From positions 1 to 64,000 of the forward strand of contig JAUIBL010000003.1 of NCBI GenBank assembly GCA_030428355.1: DNA of 64,000 nt, in the 5' to 3' direction. The stretch comes from Alphaproteobacteria bacterium (GTDB lineage Bacteria; Pseudomonadota; Alphaproteobacteria; Rhodobacterales; Rhodobacteraceae). Positions within the stretch are counted from its first letter, which is position 1. Every line of letters begins with the position of its first letter. This document shows, in pieces, positions 19,385 through 26,876 of the stretch. The notes under the pieces are model-generated. The model saw only the letters and a program-made list of their open reading frames with translations, was not told the origin of the DNA and ran no database searches. The translations under genes and the position numbers were made by a program.

Positions 19385-19906
19385 ATGGGCTGGCTATCGT
19401 TCCGGGCGTTGAGGGGCAAATCAGTGATCGTGGCATCCATTCTTGCCGTTCTGGGGTCGGTTCCGGCCATGTCCGCCGAGCGCGGATCGGTCACGAACCT
19501 ACCCTTGCCCCGGTTTGTCTCCATGAAGGCAAGCGAAGGAAATGTACGGCGTGGCCCATCGCTGTCGCACCGCATCGACTGGGTGTACAAACGCCGCAAT
19601 ATGCCGCTGCAGATCACCGCAGAGCACGGGCATTGGCGGCGGGTCCAGGACCGCGATGGCGCGGGGGGCTGGGTGCATTACTCGCTTCTGTCGGGTGTGC
19701 GGACGGCCATTGTCGAAGTGGACCTGCTGAACCTGCATGCGCGCCCGGATCCAAGCACGCCGGTCAACGCCCAACTGTCGCTTGGCGTTGTGGCGGAGTT
19801 GCGGCAATGCCAGACCGATTGGTGCGAACTGTCGGCCGGTGGGTATCGCGGTTGGGCGCGCAAAGGCGCTTACTGGGGAGTGCAGGCCGGCGAGGTGTTC
19901 GAATAG
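19385..19906 (+). CDS. Exported SH3-like domain protein
   Basis: A 173-residue protein with a signal peptide (about 1-28, SVPAMSA/ERG) and two bacterial SH3-like units: about 43-100 (VSMKASEGNVRRGPSLSHR to GGWVHYSLL) and about 105-165 (LNLHARPDPSTPV to GGYRGWARKGAYWG). Such domains commonly bind cell-wall peptides or act as envelope modules. GAGG precedes the ATG at 19385; the frame is open further upstream. It is convergent with the Hint gene, whose stop is 24 bases away. Confidence 0.82.
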   Translation: MGWLSFRALRGKSVIVASILAVLGSVPAMSAERGSVTNLPLPRFVSMKASEGNVRRGPSLSHRIDWVYKRRNMPLQITAEHGHWRRVQDRDGAGGWVHYSLLSGVRTAIVEVDLLNLHARPDPSTPVNAQLSLGVVAELRQCQTDWCELSAGGYRGWARKGAYWGVQAGEVFE

Positions 19907-19930
19907 AGGAAGCCGCCTTCGCCGAACCGG

Positions 19931-20998
19931 TCAGGCGGCAGCCCTGTGGATCAGGATCGCGGCTTCCGAGGATGTCAGGTTGCGCCGCGCATGCGCGCCG
20001 TAGCCTTGTGGGTTGAACTCGACATCCGGCAGCATGGTGCGCAGTCGGGAACGATCCCCCGGATCCAGAGTCGACAGCGCGGCATTGGCCGGATGGAAGC
20101 TTTCGGACTCGACGCCGTTTGCAAACAGGATTTCGTGCTGCGGCAACAGCATGTGCACATAGGTGATCTCGCGCACGGTCAGGTCGACAGACACCCTTTC
20201 ATGGTCGACCAGGTCCCGGGCTGCGACCAGAACCTCGGGCGTGTTGAACAGATCCATGGCCACACGGCCCTTGATCAGCATCCGGTGTTCCGGAGAAACA
20301 AGAAGGTCTTCGTCCGGCTCGTCGAGGCCGAACAACCCGGCGCGGATCCGGATCGGACGTAGTTTGGGCATGGCAAAGAGGCGTGCGCCGCTCATCCGCC
20401 GTTGGCCCATCCACTGGATCTGCTGAGACCCATTATCCTTGGTCTGCACGTAGTCGCCTTCGCGAAGTTCCTCGATCAGCTTGATCCCATCCGGTGTCAG
20501 GATCCGTGTGCCGGGGGTAAAACAGATTACGGCGCCCTGATGCTCGGCTTCGCTCTGCGTAGCGACCGTGCTCAGAGCCGCGTGTACGACCCACAGATCG
20601 CGGTTTCGTGGCGGAAGGGCGTTGAAGAACATCAAAAGCGGCGGCTTGCGGGTGCCGGACTCGATCAGGGTGGCCGTGTAGGTGCTTTGCCCGTCGGTAA
20701 GGACAAAGCACTTGTCCGCGACGGGAGTGTCGATCGAAATCGCGTCTAGGTTTGTTGTCTCCTGGATGGCCGCACCGACCAGACGTCGTACCATACGCGC
20801 CGCCCGTTTCCGGCGGTCTGCCTCACCCTCTGCATCGTCCAGCCGCAGCAGATTGTTCGGGCCGTCCACGCGGACGGCTTCGCCTTCCCAACCCCATGTT
20901 ACACCGACCTTCAGGAAATCGACCGGGGCCGACCGAAGCGTGTCTATAGTTGTCTGCGACCAGGAGATGACGAACGTGCCATTATAAGCCGTTCCCAT
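19931..20998 (-). CDS. Hint (Hedgehog/intein) domain protein
   Basis: A 355-residue protein. The N-terminal part (about 1-155) has no motif I recognise. From C159 (VICFTPGTRILTPDG) begins a Hint_2-type autoprocessing domain with GDYVQTKD, the SPEHRML histidine block, and a C-terminal region VREITYVHMLLPQHEILFANG with ESFHP. Hint domains of this kind are abundant in roseobacters, usually fused to diverse N-terminal segments; the role is undefined. There is no signal peptide. It stands alone before the sox locus. Confidence 0.82.
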   Translation of the reverse strand: MGTAYNGTFVISWSQTTIDTLRSAPVDFLKVGVTWGWEGEAVRVDGPNNLLRLDDAEGEADRRKRAARMVRRLVGAAIQETTNLDAISIDTPVADKCFVLTDGQSTYTATLIESGTRKPPLLMFFNALPPRNRDLWVVHAALSTVATQSEAEHQGAVICFTPGTRILTPDGIKLIEELREGDYVQTKDNGSQQIQWMGQRRMSGARLFAMPKLRPIRIRAGLFGLDEPDEDLLVSPEHRMLIKGRVAMDLFNTPEVLVAARDLVDHERVSVDLTVREITYVHMLLPQHEILFANGVESESFHPANAALSTLDPGDRSRLRTMLPDVEFNPQGYGAHARRNLTSSEAAILIHRAAA

Positions 20999-21153
20999 GA
21001 TCCTGAATGCCTGCTCACTTTAGTTTTTTATCGTTATCTAAAGAGTATCGAGCGTTGAAATCGTTTGCAGGCATTATTTCGCCACACCCCGCAGGTGCGG
21101 CAAAATTTGTTTGTCACCGTGATTCTTGGGCAACGGATGATGCTGCGTCAGGC
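20999..21153. other. AT-rich gap between Hint gene and soxT
   Basis: About 155 bases with an AT-rich stretch around 21020-21075, probably the promoter region of the Hint gene. I see no gene. A near-palindrome (about 21082-21103, one mismatch) lies past the soxT stop but lacks a T-run on the minus strand. Confidence 0.4.
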
Positions 21154-22215
21154 TTATTCCGCCGGATTGAATCCGACGATCAGTTGTCTCAGTCCAAGGG
21201 ACGCGCCTGCGAATATTGCGAGGAATGTCACCGGTGCGCTGAAGGCGAGCATCGAAAAGGCGCTGATGCCTTGCCCAACGGTACAACCAAGTGCAATGAC
21301 CGCTCCAGCCCCCATCAGACCCGCCCCGAAGATCTGCCGACGCAGCTCACGGGGGTCTTCGCAGGCTTCCCACCGGAAATGCCCCTTGATCAGCGATCCG
21401 ATGAATGCTCCGAACCAGACACCCGCAACCGAACCCACGGCAAAGCTGACCGGCTGCGCCGATCCGATCATCCACCACAGGATGCTTTCGCCCAAAGGTG
21501 CGGCAAAGCTGTGCGACACGACAGGCAGGGCTTCGAAACCGGTATTGGCCACCCACGACGTGCCGGCCCAACCGCTGATGATGGCGATACCGACCAGAAC
21601 CGCCCAGAGCGCGGCTTTGGGGTTGTCGAGGAACGCGCGTGAACTTGCAGAGATCGCTGTCACTGCAAACCCGATGGCAAGCCCGATGGCCGTGGAAGAC
21701 AGCCCTGTCCAATGTGCCGTGGCATGGGCGATCCCCGGAGGCACGTCGCCGGGAAGAACCGGGCTCTGGGGGAACAGCATGTCGCGCAAAGGAGCGAGCG
21801 GACCGCTCAGCACCACATATGTCGACACGCCCATGACGAGAACGATCACAAAGCTGCGCAGATCACCGCCGCCCAATCGGGCCACGGCGCCGAAACCGCA
21901 GTTTCCGGCAAGAGCCATACCGTAGCCAAACATCAGACCACCGACAACCGAGGCCCAGGGCAGCCAGTTGATGGACAGGTAATAGGTTGATCCGGCATCT
22001 ACAATTCCGGTGCCGATCAGAGTGAAACTGCTGATGATCGCAACGCCGATGGCGATACCCCACATGCGAATGCGGGTATCCGATCCGCCATAAAGCAGGT
22101 CTTCGATCGCGCCGAGGGTGCAGAAGCGGCCAAGTCGGGCAGCAAGTCCCAGAAGGACGCCTCCGAACAATCCGACGACGGCCACAAGAATGTGCTCCGG
22201 AACAGTCTCCAGCAT
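21154..22215 (-). CDS. soxT: YeeE/YedE-family sulfur transporter, SoxT-like
   Basis: A 353-residue polytopic membrane protein of the YeeE/YedE (TsuA) family. Conserved Cys-containing motifs are RFCTLGA (C32), AGNCGFGA (C106) and ALGCTVGQG (C311), which in thiosulfate transporters relay the substrate. It is the last gene of a minus-strand soxS-soxR-soxT set, as described for Paracoccus and Pseudaminobacter sox loci. Import of thiosulfate or another sulfur compound is the likely role, perhaps feeding the SoxR signal. GGGAGGA precedes the ATG at 22215. Confidence 0.85.
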   Translation of the reverse strand: MLETVPEHILVAVVGLFGGVLLGLAARLGRFCTLGAIEDLLYGGSDTRIRMWGIAIGVAIISSFTLIGTGIVDAGSTYYLSINWLPWASVVGGLMFGYGMALAGNCGFGAVARLGGGDLRSFVIVLVMGVSTYVVLSGPLAPLRDMLFPQSPVLPGDVPPGIAHATAHWTGLSSTAIGLAIGFAVTAISASSRAFLDNPKAALWAVLVGIAIISGWAGTSWVANTGFEALPVVSHSFAAPLGESILWWMIGSAQPVSFAVGSVAGVWFGAFIGSLIKGHFRWEACEDPRELRRQIFGAGLMGAGAVIALGCTVGQGISAFSMLAFSAPVTFLAIFAGASLGLRQLIVGFNPAE

Positions 22216-22297
22216 GTGCTGTCCTCCCAAGACAGGCTCCCGACGCAAGTATGATGTCACCAGGGTGTTAGAGCAAGACCAAGTGTGAGAGGCGCGG

Positions 22298-22633
22298 TCA
22301 GTCGTCTTTGCAGAAAAGATCGTAGACGCATTCCAGCATCTTGCGCGGGCGGTCATCAGCGAGGCGGTAATAGATCGTCTTGCCATCGCGCCGCGGAATG
22401 ACCAGACCTTCCAGCCGCAACCTTGACAGTTGCTGAGAGACTGCCGCCTGTCTTGCTGCAAGAAGTTCTTCGAGTTCCGTCACCGATTTCTCGCCGGTCA
22501 CAAGGTGACACAGGATCATCAAGCGACCTTCGTGGCTGATCGCCTTGAGGAAATTCGAGGCGGTTGTGGCCTTGTCGACGATGCGGTCGAGTTCCTCGTC
22601 GGTCAGATCCGGACTGAGCTGGGGAAGTGCCAT
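22298..22633 (-). CDS. soxR: ArsR-family repressor SoxR
   Basis: A 111-residue winged-helix repressor with recognition helix region ARQAAVSQQLSRLR and wing RRDGKTIYYRL. It has Cys at 42, 102 and 108. C42 and C108 are 66 residues apart, the same spacing as the C41/C107 pair of the persulfide sensor SqrR, so a dithiol-polysulfide switch is plausible. In Paracoccus, SoxR represses sox transcription by binding the soxS-soxV and soxW-soxX gaps. Candidate operators are annotated at 23081, 24483 and 26829. It lies between soxS and soxT. Confidence 0.9.
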   Translation of the reverse strand: MALPQLSPDLTDEELDRIVDKATTASNFLKAISHEGRLMILCHLVTGEKSVTELEELLAARQAAVSQQLSRLRLEGLVIPRRDGKTIYYRLADDRPRKMLECVYDLFCKDD

Positions 22634-22642
22634 GCCGTGCCT

Positions 22643-23047
22643 CTAGTTCCTGACCGTGTCGGTCCCGCTGGATGATGCGAAGTCTGTGTTGTCTTCCAGC
22701 AGCTTTGTCAGAAGCGGCCAAAAAAAGTCTTCGCCGGTATACCCTTCGATCCGTGCCTGTTCTTGACCGTTGTTTATCAGAACAAAGGTCGGTGTGAAAA
22801 GCACCCGACGCGCATATGTGATGCCTTCCGGTGGACCCTTGCGCAGATCTGCCTGAATAAGGGGCGCAAATCGGCCCTCTTCGGTTTTGGGATAGGCCGG
22901 CCCGATTTCGGCATGCCACCGCTCACAATAAACGCAACCGGCTTGTTCGACGATGACAAGATAAGGCTCTGCTTGGGCCGTCGCCGTCCAGGCTGGTCCG
23001 AGCAGGGTTGCTGCAGCAAGTGCGAGGGCGTTCAGGGCGTTCATCAT
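22643..23047 (-). CDS. soxS: Periplasmic thioredoxin-like SoxS
   Basis: A 134-residue exported thioredoxin-fold protein: signal peptide to about 26 (TAQA/EPY) and redox motif GCVYC (C38, C41). In Paracoccus, SoxS reactivates the SoxYZ carrier by reducing it and is needed for full Sox activity. Two adjacent Met codons begin the frame; either could be the start. It is the first gene of soxSRT and diverges from soxV across a 69-base regulatory gap. Confidence 0.88.
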   Translation of the reverse strand: MMNALNALALAAATLLGPAWTATAQAEPYLVIVEQAGCVYCERWHAEIGPAYPKTEEGRFAPLIQADLRKGPPEGITYARRVLFTPTFVLINNGQEQARIEGYTGEDFFWPLLTKLLEDNTDFASSSGTDTVRN

Positions 23048-23080
23048 TCACCAATTGACGGCGTCTCAACAAAACACTTA

Positions 23081-23103
23081 ATTTGAATATGTGAATAATT
23101 CAA
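23081..23103. promoter_or_regulatory. Candidate SoxR operator in soxS-soxV gap
   Basis: ATTTGAATATGTGAAT (23081-23096) matches the ATTC-N8-GAAT pattern with one change, and overlaps an inverted repeat TTGAAT (23083-23088) / ATTCAA (23098-23103). It ends 13 bases before the soxV ATG and abuts its AAGGA ribosome site. The equivalent gap binds SoxR in Paracoccus. Confidence 0.6.
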
Positions 23104-23116
23104 GGAATCTCCGTCC

Positions 23117-23854
23117 ATGTTCGACATTTCTTTCGCGGGCGCAGCTCTTGCGGGGATTCTGAGCTTTTTTACGCCCTGCATCCTGCCCATGGTGCCCTTC
23201 TACCTGTGCTATATGGCCGGGATTTCGATGAACGAACTCAAGGGCGAAGACGATGTGCCGCGCGGGGTTCAGTGGAACCTTGTCCTTTCGGCCTGCCTGT
23301 TTGCACTCGGAGTGACCACGATTTTCGTGCTTCTGGGTATGGGAGCCACGGCGGTGGGGCAGGCCTTTGCCGATTACCGCGAACCTTTGCGTTATGTAGC
23401 CGCGGCGGTACTGATGGCGTTCGGCCTGCATTTTCTCGGCGTTGTCCGCATCCCTATCCTGTATCGCGAGGCCCGCGTCGAAGCCAAGACAGAGCCGACG
23501 ACACTGATCGGGGCCTATGTCATGGGTCTGGCGTTCGGGTTTGGGTGGACCCCCTGTGTCGGTCCCGCCCTTGCGTCGATCCTGATGATCGCGGGGGGCA
23601 TGGGCGACATCTACCAAGGCGGACTGCTTCTGTTCGTCTATGGCATCGGCATGACTGCGCCCTTCGTGATTGCAGCGTTGTTCTCGGGTCCGTTCCTGCG
23701 CTGGACGGCCCGCAACCGCAGCTTTCTGGGCTATGCCGAAAAGGTCATGGGTGGCATGCTCATCCTCTTCGCGGTGCTGATCGCCACCGATACGGTGAAT
23801 TTGATTGCGGATGCCATGTTGCGGTGGTTTCCGAACTGGTCATCTCTGGGATGA
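23117..23854 (+). CDS. soxV: CcdA-family thiol-disulfide transporter SoxV
   Basis: A 245-residue, six-helix CcdA/DsbD-beta type membrane protein that passes electrons from cytoplasmic thioredoxin to periplasmic SoxW. The two redox cysteines stand in FFTPCILP (C21) and GWTPCVGP (C147), at the start of helices 1 and 4 as in CcdA. AAGGA precedes the ATG. It is first in the rightward sox operon and followed after 26 bases by soxW. Confidence 0.93.
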   Translation: MFDISFAGAALAGILSFFTPCILPMVPFYLCYMAGISMNELKGEDDVPRGVQWNLVLSACLFALGVTTIFVLLGMGATAVGQAFADYREPLRYVAAAVLMAFGLHFLGVVRIPILYREARVEAKTEPTTLIGAYVMGLAFGFGWTPCVGPALASILMIAGGMGDIYQGGLLLFVYGIGMTAPFVIAALFSGPFLRWTARNRSFLGYAEKVMGGMLILFAVLIATDTVNLIADAMLRWFPNWSSLG

Positions 23855-23880
23855 CCGCCAACTGAGGAGGAGGAAAGACC

Positions 23881-24459
23881 ATGAAACACTTTCTGGGCGG
23901 GGCACTGGCGCTTCTGATGGCGCTCCCGGTTGCTGCGGCCGAGCTTGGGGATGACGGCTTGCACAAGCAACCGTGGATGCGGGACACGTTCAAGGACCTG
24001 CGTGAAGACCTTCAGGAAGCCAATGCCGAAGGCAAGCGGCTTGTCCTGTTTTTCGAACAGCGCGGGTGCATCTACTGCACCAAAATGCATGAAGAGGTGT
24101 TCTCGGATGCGACTGTCGGTGATTTCATCGCCGAGAACTATTTCGTGGTGCAGTTGAACCTGCACGGTGACATCGAAGTGACCGACTTCGATGGCGAGAC
24201 TCTGTCCGAAAAAGACATGGCGCGGAAATGGCGCGTGCTCTTCACACCGAACATCGTTTTCCTGCCGGAAGAGGTTCCCGACGGTCAGGATGCGCTGCAA
24301 GCGTCGGTTGCGGTGATGCCGGGCGCTTTTGGCAAGGGGACAACCCTGGACATGTTCACATGGGTTGCAGAGAAGCGCTACCTGCCTGAATTCGAAGAGG
24401 ATTTTCAGCGGTATCATGCGCGTAGAATTCAGGAAAGAAGCAACGGAAGCACGGACTGA
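23881..24459 (+). CDS. soxW: Periplasmic thioredoxin SoxW
   Basis: A 192-residue exported thioredoxin-like protein with a signal peptide (about 1-20, PVAAA/ELG) and the redox motif RGCIYCTK (C63, C66). It accepts electrons from SoxV and, in Paracoccus, works in Sox thiol-disulfide metabolism. The context is soxV-soxW, then a 128-base gap holding a palindromic operator before soxX. AGGAGGAGG precedes the ATG. Confidence 0.92.
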   Translation: MKHFLGGALALLMALPVAAAELGDDGLHKQPWMRDTFKDLREDLQEANAEGKRLVLFFEQRGCIYCTKMHEEVFSDATVGDFIAENYFVVQLNLHGDIEVTDFDGETLSEKDMARKWRVLFTPNIVFLPEEVPDGQDALQASVAVMPGAFGKGTTLDMFTWVAEKRYLPEFEEDFQRYHARRIQERSNGSTD

Positions 24460-24482
24460 ACCTGCGACATTCATACTCAATT

Positions 24483-24498
24483 ATTCACTTCTGTGAAT
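24483..24498. promoter_or_regulatory. Candidate SoxR operator upstream of soxX
   Basis: ATTCACTTCTGTGAAT is a perfect inverted repeat (ATTCAC/GTGAAT, 4-base spacer) and a perfect ATTC-N8-GAAT match. It lies about 90 bases before the soxX ATG, with a TATACA-like -10 box at 24534-24539. The soxW-soxX gap is a known SoxR target in Paracoccus. Confidence 0.7.
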
Positions 24499-24587
24499 TT
24501 GTTGTTGCGTGAATCAACATCTGTGGCCTACGGTATACAAAGCCATATGTCAGCTCGGTCAACGTATCGGGCGGTAAGGGAGGGACA

Positions 24588-25067
24588 ATGAAGCTAACAG
24601 GTATTTCTGCGGCTGTCGTGATGTGCGCGACGGTTGCCATCGCCAACCCCATCACACCGGGTGAGGTGCAATACGACGATTACGGCGCAATCCAGGCATC
24701 GCTCACCGGCGTCGAAGGTGACGCTGCGAACGGTGCAAAGATCATGACCAATCGCGGCAAAGGCAATTGCGTTGCCTGCCATGCCGTGACCGCGCTGAGC
24801 GATGCGCTGTTCCACGGTGAAGTGGGCCCGAGCCTTGATGGCATTGCGGATTACCGCAGCGCTGAAGAGCTGCGCGGCATCGTGGCGAATGCCAAGATGA
24901 CATTCGAAGGCAGCGTGATGCCCGCCTTCTACAAGACCAGCGGATTCATCCGCCCCGGTGACGGTTACACCGGCAAGGGTGCAAAAGAAGAAGACCTGAC
25001 GCCCATTCTGACGGCGCAGGAAATCGAAGATGTGGTGGCGTTCCTGCTGACGCTGAAGGGCAGCTGA
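24588..25067 (+). CDS. soxX: Sulfur oxidation c-type cytochrome SoxX
   Basis: A 159-residue periplasmic monoheme cytochrome c, partner of SoxA in the SoxXA enzyme that attaches thiosulfate oxidatively to SoxY. Signal peptide to about 19 (AIA/NPI). Heme site CVACH (C61, C64, H65) and probable Met ligand M111 (GSVMPAFY). GGGAGGG precedes the ATG. It begins the soxXYZA segment. Confidence 0.95.
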   Translation: MKLTGISAAVVMCATVAIANPITPGEVQYDDYGAIQASLTGVEGDAANGAKIMTNRGKGNCVACHAVTALSDALFHGEVGPSLDGIADYRSAEELRGIVANAKMTFEGSVMPAFYKTSGFIRPGDGYTGKGAKEEDLTPILTAQEIEDVVAFLLTLKGS

Positions 25068-25096
25068 CCGGCTGCAACCTGAATAGGAGAAAAGAC

Positions 25097-25513
25097 ATGG
25101 ATTTCACGAGACGCGAAACCCTGGCATTGGGTGGGGCAGCAGCGCTGACCTTCGTCCTGCCGTTCCGCGCCAACGCCGCGGTTGACGATGCAATCGCAGA
25201 ATTCACCGGCGGTGCCGCTCTTGCCGATGCGGGTGTCGAACTGACCGCGCCCGAGATCGCCGAAAACGGCAACACGGTTCCGATCGCTGTGTCCGCTCCG
25301 GGCGCGACGGCGATCATGCTTCTGGCCGCAGGTAACCCGACACCCGGCGTTGCAACCTTCAACTTCGGCCCGCTTGCCGCATCGCAATCTGCCAGCACGC
25401 GGATGCGCCTTGCAGGCACGCAGGACGTGATCGCCATCGCCAAACTGGCGGACGGCAGCTTTGCCCGCAGCGCGAAGACCGTGAAGGTCACCATCGGCGG
25501 CTGCGGCGGCTGA
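25097..25513 (+). CDS. soxY: Sulfur carrier SoxY
   Basis: A 138-residue carrier subunit with a Tat signal (FTRRETLALGG) and the diagnostic C-terminal GGCGG swinging arm. C136 carries the covalently bound sulfur intermediates through the Sox cycle. SoxZ has no such signal and is probably co-exported with SoxY. AGGAG precedes the ATG; soxZ follows after 31 bases. Confidence 0.97.
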   Translation: MDFTRRETLALGGAAALTFVLPFRANAAVDDAIAEFTGGAALADAGVELTAPEIAENGNTVPIAVSAPGATAIMLLAAGNPTPGVATFNFGPLAASQSASTRMRLAGTQDVIAIAKLADGSFARSAKTVKVTIGGCGG

Positions 25514-25544
25514 CGGTCAACATTCAGATTTCAGGAGAGAAAAC

Positions 25545-25871
25545 ATGGCATCCGGTGTAAAACCCCGCGTCAAGGTTCCCAAGTCCGCCTCGGCAGGCGA
25601 AGCCATCGTCATCAAGACGCTGATCAGCCACCCGATGGAATCCGGCCAGCGCAAGGACAGCAATGGCAACGCGATCCCGCGGTCGATCATCAATCGCTTC
25701 ACCTGCGAATTCAACGGCCAGAGCGTCGTCGACGTCACGATGGAGCCGGCGATCTCGACCAACCCGTATTTCGAATTCGAGGCCACAGTGCCCGAAGCCG
25801 GTGACTTCGTGTTCACCTGGTACGATGATGACGGGTCCGTCTACAACGACACGCAATCGGTCGCGGTCTGA
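25545..25871 (+). CDS. soxZ: SoxYZ subunit SoxZ
   Basis: A 108-residue immunoglobulin-like protein that pairs with SoxY to present the carrier arm. Characteristic segments are KVPKSASAGEAIVIKTLISH near the N-terminus, FTCEFNGQSV, and FVFTWYDDDGSVY near the C-terminus. There is no signal peptide, as expected for hitch-hiker export with SoxY. CAGGAGAG precedes the ATG. A terminator-like hairpin follows before soxA. Confidence 0.96.
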   Translation: MASGVKPRVKVPKSASAGEAIVIKTLISHPMESGQRKDSNGNAIPRSIINRFTCEFNGQSVVDVTMEPAISTNPYFEFEATVPEAGDFVFTWYDDDGSVYNDTQSVAV

Positions 25872-25882
25872 GCAAACGCTCC

Positions 25883-25915
25883 GCCCTGCTCCGGTCAACG
25901 GGGCAGGGCAGTTTT
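25883..25915 (+). other. Terminator-like hairpin between soxZ and soxA
   Basis: Ten-base arms (25883-25892 with 25900-25909, one G-U pair) around a 7-base loop are followed by AGTTTT. Strong enough to pause or partly end transcription between soxYZ and soxA, while the soxA ribosome site follows immediately. Confidence 0.6.
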
Positions 25916-25928
25916 GGGAGGGAACAGA

Positions 25929-26780
25929 ATGAAATACAAAACACTGACAGCGTTCGCCGCGCTGGTCATCTCGGCTCCGATCGTGTTTGCTGGTGGTGCG
26001 GATGACGACACGCTGTCCATTGATGGTGAGGTCATGGTCTCCAAGACCGCTGCGCCTGCGCATATGGCCGAGACAGGCATCGACACCATCATCTCGGGCT
26101 GGCATTTCCGCGAAGACGATACGCAAGCCATGCAGCTTGATACCTTCGACAACCCTGGCATGATTGCCGTGGACCAGGCGATGGATGCCTGGAAAACTGT
26201 GGAAGGCACCGCCGAAAAGTCCTGCGCATCCTGCCACGAGGGCCCGGAAAGCATGGCTGGTGTTCGTGCGGTCTATCCGAAGTGGAACGCCGAAGCCGGC
26301 GAGATGCGCACGCTTGCGATGCAGGTCAACACTTGCCGGACCGAACAGATGGGTGCCGAAGCCTACAAGTATGACGGTGCCCAGATGACCGCGATGGAAG
26401 CGCTTATCTCCGTCCAGTCGCGTGGTATGCCGGTGAACGTGGCTATCGATGGTCCCGCCGCCGAATACTACGAAAAAGGCAAGGAAATCTATTACACCCG
26501 CTACGGTCAGCTCGAACTGTCCTGTGCAAACTGCCATGAACAGAACTACGGCAACTTTATCCGTGCCGACCACCTGTCTCAGGGTCAGATCAATGGGTTC
26601 CCGACCTACCGCCTGAAGAATGCGGGTCTTGTGCAGACACACAACCGCTTCCGCGGCTGTATCCGCGACACCCGCGCCGAGACATTCGCCGTTGGGTCGC
26701 CGGAATTCATCGCGCTTGAAGTCTATGTCGCCTCGCGCGGCAATGGCCTCAGCGTCGAAGGCCCGTCGGTCCGTCAATAA
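25929..26780 (+). CDS. soxA: L-cysteine S-thiosulfotransferase subunit SoxA (diheme)
   Basis: A 283-residue periplasmic cytochrome, catalytic subunit of SoxXA. It has a signal peptide (about 1-21) and two heme sites, CASCH (C99, C102, H103) and CANCH (C199, C202, H203). Lone cysteines C136 (QVNTCRTE) and C244 (FRGCIRD) fit the axial ligands, the latter being the active-site cysteine modified to a persulfide in characterised SoxA. This is the diheme form. GGGAGG precedes the ATG at 25929. A true terminator follows the stop. Confidence 0.96.
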   Translation: MKYKTLTAFAALVISAPIVFAGGADDDTLSIDGEVMVSKTAAPAHMAETGIDTIISGWHFREDDTQAMQLDTFDNPGMIAVDQAMDAWKTVEGTAEKSCASCHEGPESMAGVRAVYPKWNAEAGEMRTLAMQVNTCRTEQMGAEAYKYDGAQMTAMEALISVQSRGMPVNVAIDGPAAEYYEKGKEIYYTRYGQLELSCANCHEQNYGNFIRADHLSQGQINGFPTYRLKNAGLVQTHNRFRGCIRDTRAETFAVGSPEFIALEVYVASRGNGLSVEGPSVRQ

Positions 26781-26784
26781 TCTC

Positions 26785-26816
26785 AAGGCCCGCGCTGGCA
26801 ACGGCGCGGGCTTTTT
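26785..26816 (+). terminator. Terminator between soxA and soxB
   Basis: Eight GC pairs (26788-26795 with 26804-26811), extended by AAG/TTT pairing, are followed by TTTTT. It starts four bases after the soxA stop and divides the sox cluster into soxV-A and soxB-D segments. Confidence 0.85.
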
Positions 26817-26828
26817 CCCAATCATCTT

Positions 26829-26850
26829 ATTCACACATGCGAATGTGTGA
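26829..26850. promoter_or_regulatory. Candidate SoxR operator upstream of soxB
   Basis: ATTCACACATGCGAAT (26829-26844) is a perfect ATTC-N8-GAAT match and is embedded in the inverted repeat TCACACAT (26831-26838) / ATGTGTGA (26843-26850). It lies between the soxA terminator and the soxB ATG (26877), suggesting that soxB has its own regulated promoter. No convincing -35/-10 pair could be placed. Confidence 0.6.
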
Positions 26851-26876
26851 CCGGAAATCCAAGAAGGCCCCCTCTC

